Assembly: GCA_027858215.1 (NCBI GenBank)
Contig: JAQIDD010000188.1
Location: 1-7,431, forward strand
Direction: 5' to 3'
Length of the DNA: 7,431 nucleotides
Origin: Candidatus Delongbacteria bacterium
GTDB lineage: Bacteria > Bacteroidota > Bacteroidia > Bacteroidales > ML635J-15
Part shown: positions 1-6,600 of the stretch, one piece after another
Position numbering within the stretch: position 1 is the stretch's first letter
Layout: each line of letters opens with the position of its first letter
The notes under the pieces: generated by a model
Databases searched by the model: none
What the model was told of the DNA's origin: nothing
Seen by the model: the letters and a program-made list of their open reading frames with translations, nothing else
Position numbers and translations under genes: made by a program

Positions 1-15
1 TTCTTATTCACAATG

Positions 16-47
16 CAAATATAATGAACATATGTTCAATATCCAAA
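16..47 (-). promoter_or_regulatory. Bacteroidota-type promoter reading off the left edge
   Basis: Read on the minus strand, this stretch has TTTG at 47-44, a 20-nt spacer, and TATATTTG at 23-16. That fits the Bacteroidota primary sigma-factor promoter (TTTG or TTG near -33, 19-21 nt, TAnnTTTG near -7) with no mismatch in the defined bases. Transcription would start at about position 10-12 and run leftward, so the controlled gene lies outside the window. The spacer contains a perfect palindrome, annotated separately, so this is probably a repressible promoter. The match is seen directly; promoter activity is inferred. Confidence 0.6.
25..38. promoter_or_regulatory. Palindromic operator candidate inside promoter spacer
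   Basis: TGAACATATGTTCA is a perfect 14-bp inverted repeat. Symmetry extends to 21-42 (22 bp) with one mismatched pair. It lies entirely between the -33 and -7 elements of the leftward promoter, where a bound repressor would block RNA polymerase. The core has the form GAAC-N4-GTTC and matches the Bacillus-type SOS box CGAACRNRYGTTYG at 12 of 14 positions, failing only at the outermost C and G. I saw no second GAAC-N4-GTTC site in the window. A LexA-like or phage-type repressor is one possibility; a TetR, MarR or other dimeric regulator is equally possible. Confidence 0.5.
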
Positions 48-343
48 TTAAATTGGCATTTTTTTTCATCTTTTTTTAACTATGTTGTAAGTAGTTGTAA
101 TAGTGAGTGTTGTTTAACAGTGAAAATGGGCTTACAGTGTGCAATTTGTGCCGTGGGAACATTGATAACAGAAAGGGGATTTTCATTGGTCAGCAATATG
201 GCATAATCAAAAAATAATACACTAAAATCAATCCATAGCACTGGAAACATAATGAGTAGCAAGTAGGCCTGGCTATAATTCAATCTCTCTGATAATAAAA
301 GGAATGACAAACACTAATAAATAAAATAAAGTATTCACTCCCG
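48..343. other. Intergenic region with no supported gene
   Basis: This AT-rich stretch lies between the rarA stop codon and the left-edge promoter. The longest open frames (60 aa plus, 76 aa minus) lack recognisable domains. The minus one needs a TTG start and has no promoter-like element placed to drive it. I see no tRNA or rRNA-like structure and no convincing GC-rich hairpin followed by a T-tract for rarA termination. Small features present are T-runs at about 59-78 and an imperfect 10-bp tandem repeat (GTTGTAAGTA then GTTGTAATAG) at about 84-103. A 3' untranslated region or small RNA cannot be excluded. Confidence 0.5.
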
Positions 344-1606
344 TCACTTTATCTTCCTGAACTTATCCCGTATTTTGTTTTCAGTGGGATTCTTGCCGGG
401 TTCATAGAAAGTCATGTTTTTCACATCATCGGGGAGGTATCCTTGTTGGACAAAGCTGCCATCAAAATCATGGGGGTATTTGTAATTTTTACCGTAATTG
501 AGGTCTTTCATGAGTTTGGCGGGAGCGTTTCTGAGGTGGAGCGGGACAGGTGCAGGGGCATTGTTTTTTACATAGCCCAGGGCTTTGTCAATGGCGAGGT
601 AAGCGGAGTTGCTTTTGGCGCTTGAAGCCAGGTAAATGGCGCATTCCGACAACACGATACGGGCTTCGGGCATGCCGATTTTGTGAATGGCATCAAATGT
701 GGCGTTGGCGATGGTAAGGGCGTTGGGATTTGCCAGTCCGATGTCTTCTGCAGCGAGGATGATTAACCGCCGGGCAATGAATTCCGGTTTTTCACCGCCA
801 TCAAGCATGCGTGCCAGCCAATATACCGCTGCGTCAGGATCAGATCCCCGTACGGATTTGATGAATGCAGAAATAATGTCGTAATGTTGTTCTCCGCCTT
901 TATCGTAATTGGCGGTATTTTCCTGGAGACGTTGCACAACAAGTTCATCAGTAATAACAAGTGGACGTTCTTCCGTCGTGTTGACCAGCAGTTCGATGAT
1001 ATTGAGCAATTTGCGGGCATCCCCTCCGGAAAACCGGTACAAAGCAGATTTTTCTTCAATGCTGATGTCCTGCTCTTTCAATGTTTTATCTTCTTGCAGT
1101 GCCCGTGCTGTTAATTTGTCCAGTGCCTTTTCATCCAATGGTTTTAGCACATACACCTGGGCCCTGGACAGGAGGGGGGAAATCACTTCGAAAGCCGGGT
1201 TTTCAGTGGTGGCACCAATCAAAACCAATGTGCCGTTTTCGACAGCCGCGAGGAGTGAATCTTGTTGAGATTTGCTAAAACGGTGTATTTCGTCAATAAA
1301 CAGCACAGGTGGTTTGGGGTTGAACATGCGGCCGGATTCAGCTTTTTTGATGGTATTGCGCACATCCTTCACTCCTGAACTGACGGCGCTGAGGGTATGA
1401 AAAGCACGTCCTTCGCCGGTAATCATCCTGGCCAGGCTGGTTTTTCCCGAGCCGGGAGGCCCCCACAGTATCATGGAGGGAATTTTTCCGGTTTCCATGG
1501 ATTTTCTCAACGCCGTATCAGGTCCGGTGAGGTGTTCCTGCCCGTATAAATCACTTAATGTCTGAGGTCTTAGCCGTTCTGCAAGGGGTTGATAATTGTT
1601 TAGCAT
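344..1606 (-). CDS. rarA: RarA/MgsA family replication-associated AAA+ ATPase
   Basis: RarA (MgsA; related to eukaryotic WRNIP1) is a cytoplasmic, DNA-dependent, clamp-loader-like ATPase that acts at stalled or gapped replication forks and interacts with SSB in species studied. Counting from the ATG at 1606, the protein has 420 residues, normal for the family. It shows Walker A GPPGSGKTS (49-57), Walker B LFIDEIH (102-108), sensor-1 region GATTEN (131-136), an arginine finger in LLSR (R148) and a sensor-2 segment GGDAR (194-198). The C-terminal half is the MgsA tetramerisation region, including AFIKSVRGSDPDAA and AAEDIGLANPNAL. The frame extends to a TTG at 1642, but the ATG is preferred because MLNNYQPLAERLRP aligns with the usual N terminus. 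It lies 46 nt downstream of the trehalose gene on the same strand, so co-transcription is likely. All ATPase motifs are intact. Confidence 0.95.
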   Translation of the reverse strand: MLNNYQPLAERLRPQTLSDLYGQEHLTGPDTALRKSMETGKIPSMILWGPPGSGKTSLARMITGEGRAFHTLSAVSSGVKDVRNTIKKAESGRMFNPKPPVLFIDEIHRFSKSQQDSLLAAVENGTLVLIGATTENPAFEVISPLLSRAQVYVLKPLDEKALDKLTARALQEDKTLKEQDISIEEKSALYRFSGGDARKLLNIIELLVNTTEERPLVITDELVVQRLQENTANYDKGGEQHYDIISAFIKSVRGSDPDAAVYWLARMLDGGEKPEFIARRLIILAAEDIGLANPNALTIANATFDAIHKIGMPEARIVLSECAIYLASSAKSNSAYLAIDKALGYVKNNAPAPVPLHLRNAPAKLMKDLNYGKNYKYPHDFDGSFVQQGYLPDDVKNMTFYEPGKNPTENKIRDKFRKIK

Positions 1607-1610
1607 GATG

Positions 1611-1643
1611 CAAAGGTTGTAATTAATCATGGGTTTGTACAAA
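1611..1643 (-). promoter_or_regulatory. Weak candidate promoter directly before rarA
   Basis: On the minus strand, TTTG (1643-1640), a 21-nt gap and AACCTTTG (1618-1611) resemble the Bacteroidota promoter with one mismatch in the -7 box (A for T at its first base). The expected transcription start falls on or next to the rarA ATG at 1606, so the transcript would be leaderless or nearly so. The -33 TTTG is part of a TTTGTACAAA palindrome (1634-1643). A chance match is quite possible, and rarA may simply be read through from the upstream trehalose gene. Confidence 0.25.
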
Positions 1644-1652
1644 AATCATTGT

Positions 1653-3863
1653 TTATACTTTCTGTTTGCTCAATTCCTTCAAAAAATCCCTGACAGCGTC
1701 CACCCCGTCAATAAAATAACGGGCTTCGGTGTTGATGCTTCCTACGCGTATGGTATAAGCGCTTTTAGGCAACTCGTGGAATATGTACTCATCTGTCCAG
1801 TCATCACCGATAGCCATGATGAAATCGTACGAATTATCTGCCAAATAGTACAACGCTGCCTGCCCCTTGTTGATGCCGCTGGATTTCAATTCAATCACTT
1901 TTTTCCCTTCCATGATTTCAAGGTCATGATTGGCGATCAGGCTGGTGATTTCATCTTTGAGTTCAATGCTACGGTTTTTCCCGAGTTCAGGATCGCTATT
2001 GGGGTAATGCCATGTCAGGGAGTAATCCTTTTCTTCATACAAGCTGCCGGGAGTTCTGTCCACATACCATTGAAAGATAGGCTCAAAAATTTCTTTCCAC
2101 TCGTCATTCATCTCCCTGAATCTCTGCCATTTGTTGTTTTTATATAACCAGGAGCCATGTTCGGCCACCAGTTTGAATTTGCGGTTACCAAACCAATTGT
2201 CAATGGTATTTTTGTCTCTTCCTGACACAATTACCACTTCATTTTTCGGATCAGAACTCAGGTGGTCAAGCAGAAGGTATAAATTCTTGTCAGGCATGGC
2301 TTTTTTTGGGTCTTTTTTAAAATGTGTCAACGTGCCGTCATAATCAATGAACAAGATGCGTTTTTTTGCTTTTTTGTATTTTTTAAAGATATGAAACTTA
2401 GTGGCTTTGATGTTTTTGGGTTTGTAGGTGGCTTTGTATGCGGTCTGGTCTTTCAGTGCCCGCAAAAAATCAGTTGCCCACTTGTTGACATTGTATCGCT
2501 TGAGCCTGTTTTTAAGAATCTTATTTCTTGCTATCTGTTCTTCAACGGGCATGTTAATGGCTTCGACAATGCTGTCGGCAATTTCATCCATGTTGTTTGG
2601 ATTGATGATGATGGCTTCGCTCATTTCTTTGGCTGAACCAGCCATTTCCGAGAGAATCAATACCCCTTTGTTGTCTGGCTTTGAAGCGAGGTATTCTTTG
2701 GCAACCAGGTTCATGCCATCACGTACTGGTGTGATGAGTGCAATTTCTGAAGCAAGGTAAAGTTCAATCAGCCTGTCCAGTGGTAATGCCCTGTAAAAAT
2801 ACCAAATGGGCGTCCAGTTAATGCCGCCATATTTGCCATTGATTCTGCCCACCAGTTCGTCAACTTCCTGTTTCATTTTCTGGTATTGCGGGACATTGCT
2901 TCGCGTGGGCGTAGCCAGCATCATGAGGGTAACTTTTTCAAGGTATTCAGGGTATTTTTCAAGAAACCGTTCGAAAGCCCATAAGCGGTTGGGGATACCT
3001 TTGCTGTAATCAAGCCTGTCAATGGAAATGATGAGTTTGCGGTCAGGAGCGCTTAAAAAATACCTATCAATTTCACGCTGAATATCTGTTTTATCTTTAA
3101 CAGATCGGTTACGTTTTTCATTGGCTGCATTCTCAAAATACTCATAATCAATCCCCATGGGAAATACATCGAGTTTGATTTCACGGGTATCCATTTTTAT
3201 GGTATTAAAATCAGCGTCATATCCCAACAGCCTGTGTGCACATGATCTGAAGTGACGTTCATAATCGTAGGTATGAAAACCGAGTAAATCTGCCCCCAGC
3301 ATGCCTTCGACCAATTCATTACGCCATGGTAATAACCTGAATACTTCGTAAGATGGAAAAGGAATATGCAAGAAAAATCCTATACCCAGGTCGGGAAATT
3401 TTTCCCTGAGCATAGCCGGTAAGAGTAATAAATGATAGTCATGCACCCAAACGATATCATTCTCTGTAATTTCTTTGGCAATGGTATCTGCAAAAATGCG
3501 GTTGACTTTTTTGTATGATTCCCAGTACTCTGTTTTGTACTCGGTGTATTGCATAAAATAATGAAAGAGCGGCCACAGGGTGCGATTGCTAAAACCATAA
3601 TAATAGTTATCAATGTCTTTTTTCTCCAGATACACAGGAGAGCATTTGTTTTTGCGTAATAAATTTTCGGTTTCTTCGAGTTTATGTTTGTTCATGTCAC
3701 GCGGAGAATACCGGGGCCATCCAAACCACAAGCTTTCTCTGTCCTGGTGAACAGATTTCATTCCTGTTGCCAAACCACCTATGCCAGACGTTATGTCAAC
3801 TTTTTCGCCACTAAAATCAAGACTTACTGGTAATCTGTTGGAAACAATAATTATTCTTTGCAT
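1653..3863 (-). CDS. Bifunctional trehalose-6-phosphate synthase/phosphatase (OtsA-OtsB fusion)
   Basis: This 736-residue protein carries both steps of trehalose synthesis: UDP-glucose plus glucose-6-phosphate to trehalose-6-phosphate, then dephosphorylation to trehalose. Residues 1-470 are a GT20 synthase with SNRLP (8-12), the GG loop (29-30), W46, NRTLWPLFHY (93-102), WVHDYH with D142, RLDYSKG with R283 and K288, and TPVRDGMNLVAKEY with D382 and E390. By motif these correspond to E. coli OtsA D130, R262, K267, D361 and E369. A lysine-rich linker (about 471-502) leads to a HAD-type phosphatase with DYDGT (nucleophile D507, acid/base D509), SGRD (547-550), AEHG (567-570), K666 in SGINKG, and metal-binding GDD (686-688). 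Both active sites look complete and no signal peptide is present, so it should be cytoplasmic. Such fusions are common in Bacteroidota and eukaryotes. It heads a likely minus-strand unit with rarA and diverges from the GH15 gene across 82 nt. The ATG at 3863 gives the canonical start MQRIIIVSNRLP. Confidence 0.95.
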   Translation of the reverse strand: MQRIIIVSNRLPVSLDFSGEKVDITSGIGGLATGMKSVHQDRESLWFGWPRYSPRDMNKHKLEETENLLRKNKCSPVYLEKKDIDNYYYGFSNRTLWPLFHYFMQYTEYKTEYWESYKKVNRIFADTIAKEITENDIVWVHDYHLLLLPAMLREKFPDLGIGFFLHIPFPSYEVFRLLPWRNELVEGMLGADLLGFHTYDYERHFRSCAHRLLGYDADFNTIKMDTREIKLDVFPMGIDYEYFENAANEKRNRSVKDKTDIQREIDRYFLSAPDRKLIISIDRLDYSKGIPNRLWAFERFLEKYPEYLEKVTLMMLATPTRSNVPQYQKMKQEVDELVGRINGKYGGINWTPIWYFYRALPLDRLIELYLASEIALITPVRDGMNLVAKEYLASKPDNKGVLILSEMAGSAKEMSEAIIINPNNMDEIADSIVEAINMPVEEQIARNKILKNRLKRYNVNKWATDFLRALKDQTAYKATYKPKNIKATKFHIFKKYKKAKKRILFIDYDGTLTHFKKDPKKAMPDKNLYLLLDHLSSDPKNEVVIVSGRDKNTIDNWFGNRKFKLVAEHGSWLYKNNKWQRFREMNDEWKEIFEPIFQWYVDRTPGSLYEEKDYSLTWHYPNSDPELGKNRSIELKDEITSLIANHDLEIMEGKKVIELKSSGINKGQAALYYLADNSYDFIMAIGDDWTDEYIFHELPKSAYTIRVGSINTEARYFIDGVDAVRDFLKELSKQKV

Positions 3864-3945
3864 AATTGTAAAATTTTTCGATAATATACGTATAATTTTG
3901 CAAACGGAAAAATAAAACTTTTAAGTATCGTAGGAGTACAGAAAG
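3864..3945. promoter_or_regulatory. Divergent control region between otsA-otsB and GH15 genes
   Basis: These 82 very AT-rich bases must hold promoters for both directions. For the rightward gene a perfect -7 element TAATTTTG lies at 3893-3900; no TTTG sits at the ideal -33 spacing (nearest TTG at 3866-3868, a 24-nt gap). For the leftward gene the best -7 candidate is TATTTTTC at 3914-3907, with one mismatch and no clear -33. The palindrome TATACGTATA (3885-3894) overlaps the first two bases of the rightward -7 box and lies 22 bases upstream of the leftward start codon, so a dimeric regulator there could affect both genes. AT-rich DNA makes short palindromes common, so operator function is only a guess. 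Confidence 0.4.
3932..3936 (+). promoter_or_regulatory. Shine-Dalgarno-like site for the GH15 gene
   Basis: AGGAG ends 9 nt before the ATG at 3946, within the usual range for a ribosome binding site. Bacteroidota genes mostly lack such sites, and the other four genes here show none, so this one stands out. It also supports ATG 3946 as the true start. Confidence 0.5.
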
Positions 3946-5745
3946 ATGGATAATTTGAATTACGGTGTAATTGGGAACTGCAGGACGGCAGCCTTAATTT
4001 CAGAAACCGGAAGTATTGAATGGTTATGTTTTCCAAAGTTTGACAGCACTTCGATTTTTGCTAAAATTCTTGATAAGGACACAGGGGGGGAGTTTTCCCT
4101 CGTGCCCGAGGGAGAATATGAAATCAAACAAAAATACCTGGAACGAACAAATCTGTTAATAACACATTATTGTAATGATGTCAATTGTTTTGAAATTATT
4201 GATTTCATGCCCCGGTATTACATGAGTGGTGAAAAAGAATATTATGCACCCCCCGATGTTATCAGGTACATCCGGTTGATTAAAGGAAAACCAACATTCA
4301 GGGTCAATTATAAGCCCGCATTGGTATATGCACAAAGTGAGACTGAACATATTATTTATCCTGATTTTATCAAATCATATTCCAATTCAGGGGAGTATAA
4401 TTCAGCCTATTTATACACAAGTTTCAATCAGCGTGATGTGCTTGACGGGAATATCATCAGCTTGAAAAAAGATGAATTTTTTCTGTTATCGTATCATCAG
4501 AAATTGCAGGAACAGACCATTCAGCGTGCTTATCTGAAAATGGAGCGTACGAAAGTGTACTGGCTGAACTGGTCGGACAGGACAACGGAATTTCCTCATT
4601 ACCAGGATGAAATATTGCGTTCAGCGCTGGTGCTTAAATTGTTGAGCTACAACCCAAGCGGAGCAATTTTGGCAGCGGTTACCACCTCCTTGCCTGAAAC
4701 CATTGGTGAAGAACGTAACTGGGATTACCGCTTTTGCTGGCTCAGGGATGCTTCCATGACCATCAAAATCCTGTCTGCGCTGGGGCATTCCAATGTGGCG
4801 CACCGATACATGAATTATATTATTAACCTTGTTCCTGTAAAAGATGAAGCCATTCAGATCATGTATGGCATCAATGGAGAAAAGAAATTAAGCGAAAAAG
4901 AACTGGATCATCTTGCCGGATATGAAGGTTCAAAACCTGTCAGGATAGGAAATGCAGCGTATAAGCAAAAGCAGAATGACATTTTTGGTGTGTTGGTGGA
5001 TGTCATATATCAGCTTTTTGAAATGTTTGATGTCAACATGTCCAATTCGGAAGAGCTGTGGACCATAACACGCAGCATATTGAAGGTTGTTGCCAAAACA
5101 TGGCGTGAACCCGACAGGGGTATATGGGAGATCAGGAAGGATAACAAACACTTTACATTTTCAAAGGTATTGTGTTGGGTAGCTGCTGACAGGGGAGTAA
5201 AAATTGCCAAAATCATTAACATGCCGGGGTATGTAAAAGAGTGGAATGAATTGAAGGAAGAGATAAAAGCTGATATTCTGCAGTATGCCTGGAATGATGA
5301 ATTACAGGCGTTTACTCAATCTTATGGTTCTTATGATCTGGATGCAGCCAATCTGTTGATGGAGTCTTATGGTTTTATCCGTGCGGATGATGATAAATAC
5401 AAAGCTACTGTTTACGCTACCCAGAAACACTTGAGCCGTAACGGGTTGATGTACAGATACCGCAATGAAGATGATTACGGAAGGCCAAAGTCTGCTTTTA
5501 CGATATGTACTTTCTGGCTTATTACTGCACTTCATCGCATAGGAGAAAGGAAGCAGGCAGAAGCCATGTTTGAAGATGTGCTGGGCTATTCCAATCATTT
5601 GGGGTTATTCAGCGAAGATATGGATTTTGACACCAAACGATTGTTGGGTAACTTTCCGCAGGCATATTCACATCTGGCATTGATAGAAACTGCTGCAACC
5701 CTGGGTAACGGAGGGTGCCTGTCAAAAAAGAAGAATACTTTTTAG
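3946..5745 (+). CDS. Glycoside hydrolase family 15 protein (glucoamylase-like; possible trehalase)
   Basis: GH15 enzymes are inverting alpha-glycosidases with an N-terminal beta-sandwich and a C-terminal (alpha/alpha)6 barrel. This 599-residue protein has the typical bacterial start (YGVIGNCRTAALISETGSIEWLCFPKFDS, about 6-34, written here in part: VIGNCRTAALI, SIEWLCFP). The barrel begins near 222 and contains RNWDYRFCWLRDAS (257-270). GIWEIR places E395 as probable general acid, followed by FTFSKVLCWVAADRG (403-417). LFSED places E557 as probable general base, followed by GNFPQAYSHLALI (568-580). No signal peptide is visible, so it is probably cytoplasmic and acts on an internal substrate rather than imported starch. 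Characterised relatives include glucoamylases, glucodextranases and, in actinobacteria and archaea, trehalases. Placement opposite a trehalose synthase/phosphatase makes trehalose a reasonable candidate, but substrate cannot be read from sequence. lgt follows after 25 nt, probably in the same transcript. Confidence 0.9.
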   Translation: MDNLNYGVIGNCRTAALISETGSIEWLCFPKFDSTSIFAKILDKDTGGEFSLVPEGEYEIKQKYLERTNLLITHYCNDVNCFEIIDFMPRYYMSGEKEYYAPPDVIRYIRLIKGKPTFRVNYKPALVYAQSETEHIIYPDFIKSYSNSGEYNSAYLYTSFNQRDVLDGNIISLKKDEFFLLSYHQKLQEQTIQRAYLKMERTKVYWLNWSDRTTEFPHYQDEILRSALVLKLLSYNPSGAILAAVTTSLPETIGEERNWDYRFCWLRDASMTIKILSALGHSNVAHRYMNYIINLVPVKDEAIQIMYGINGEKKLSEKELDHLAGYEGSKPVRIGNAAYKQKQNDIFGVLVDVIYQLFEMFDVNMSNSEELWTITRSILKVVAKTWREPDRGIWEIRKDNKHFTFSKVLCWVAADRGVKIAKIINMPGYVKEWNELKEEIKADILQYAWNDELQAFTQSYGSYDLDAANLLMESYGFIRADDDKYKATVYATQKHLSRNGLMYRYRNEDDYGRPKSAFTICTFWLITALHRIGERKQAEAMFEDVLGYSNHLGLFSEDMDFDTKRLLGNFPQAYSHLALIETAATLGNGGCLSKKKNTF

Positions 5746-5770
5746 TAAATAAAACCTAACCAAAAAAACT

Positions 5771-6577
5771 ATGATTGCTTTTGTTGAATGGAACGTTGAC
5801 CCTGTGGCTTTTGAGCTGGGAGCAAGGGGCATCAGGTGGTATGGCATATTGCTGGCTACCGGATTTTTGATCGGATATATTTTATACAGTCACATGGCTA
5901 AACGTGATGGGTTAAAACAGGAATTTGTGGATAAACTTGCCATCTATGTCATTATTGGTGTTGTTGTAGGGCTGCGGCTTGGACATTGCTTGTTTTATAA
6001 CCCGGATTATTACCTCAGCAATCCGGTAGAAATTCTTAAAATCTGGAAAGGCGGACTGGCCAGCCATGGGGGAGCAGCCGGGATTTTGATTGCCGTATGG
6101 TTGTTTCAGCGCAAGCGTAAAAAAATCAGTTTTTTGTACCTCATAGACCGTTTGGCTATTATTGCCATGCTTGCCGGGGCATTTGTGCGCATTGGAAACC
6201 TGATCAATCACGAAATTGTTGGCATCCCCACCCAGGTTCCATGGGCTTTTGTTTTTGAAAGGGTAGATGATCAACCGCGTCATCCCACGCAATTGTATGA
6301 GTCGATTTTTTATTTCCTGTTTTTTGGGGGGTTGGTTTTTCTTTATTTCAAAAAAGACTGGGGAAAACGTGAAGGACTGATGATAGGCTTGTTTTTTACC
6401 ACTTTGTTTGCATTCCGGTTTGTAATTGAATTTACCAAGGAAGTACAAATGGAAACCGATGGTTGGGATGCTGCGCTTCGGATGGGACAAATACTGAGCA
6501 TTCCGTTTGTTCTTGCCGGGATATGGCTGATGATAAGGGCTTTTAGGAGAGAGAAACTGGTGTTGCCTTTTGAGTGA
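5771..6577 (+). CDS. lgt: Prolipoprotein diacylglyceryl transferase
   Basis: Lgt is the inner-membrane enzyme that moves a diacylglyceryl group from phosphatidylglycerol to the lipobox cysteine of prolipoproteins, the first step of lipoprotein maturation. The 268-residue protein has about seven hydrophobic segments (roughly 21-40, 55-75, 98-112, 123-140, 177-193, 202-220, 236-256). Family signatures are present: RWYG (22-25), GLRLGH (67-72), GGLASHGG (94-101), VRIGNLINHEIVG (139-151), RHPTQLYE (170-177), FRFVIEFTKE (215-224) and MGQILSIP (238-245). By motif, Y24, H99, R140, N143, G151, R216 and E220 match E. coli Y26, H103, R143, N146, G154, R239 and E243, so the enzyme should be active. The ATG at 5771 follows an A-run without a Shine-Dalgarno site, normal for Bacteroidota. 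It is probably transcribed with the GH15 gene; I see no good promoter in the 25-nt gap. Confidence 0.97.
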   Translation: MIAFVEWNVDPVAFELGARGIRWYGILLATGFLIGYILYSHMAKRDGLKQEFVDKLAIYVIIGVVVGLRLGHCLFYNPDYYLSNPVEILKIWKGGLASHGGAAGILIAVWLFQRKRKKISFLYLIDRLAIIAMLAGAFVRIGNLINHEIVGIPTQVPWAFVFERVDDQPRHPTQLYESIFYFLFFGGLVFLYFKKDWGKREGLMIGLFFTTLFAFRFVIEFTKEVQMETDGWDAALRMGQILSIPFVLAGIWLMIRAFRREKLVLPFE

Positions 6578-6600
6578 GGTGGAGTGGATAGAGTTAGGTG
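6578..6600. other. Short convergent gap between lgt and AMP nucleosidase gene
   Basis: The 23 bases between the two converging stop codons, and the ends of both genes, show no obvious hairpin with a T-tract. Either termination happens inside the opposing gene, is factor-dependent, or uses a weak structure I cannot see by eye. Confidence 0.4.

Noticed and set aside
80..310. 76-residue hydrophobic open frame on the minus strand
   Set aside because: It needs a TTG start, has no recognisable domain and no promoter-like element in front of it, and its hydrophobicity is expected from AT-rich noncoding DNA.
1607..1642. Upstream TTG start for rarA adding 12 residues
   Set aside because: The added residues do not resemble the family N terminus, which begins just before QPLAERLRP, and the ATG at 1606 fits better.
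1629..2147. 172-residue plus-strand open frame
   Set aside because: It lies almost entirely antisense to the well-supported phosphatase domain of the trehalose gene and resembles no known family.
4084..4090. Run of seven G in the GH15 gene as a possible phase-variation tract
   Set aside because: It encodes a normal Gly-Gly in frame, is short for slippage switching, and a cytoplasmic glycosidase is an unlikely phase-variable target. Similar six-base G runs in rarA and lgt were dismissed for the same reasons.
5912..6490. 192-residue minus-strand open frame
   Set aside because: It is antisense to lgt, whose family motifs are unambiguous; the composition looks like a reverse-strand shadow.
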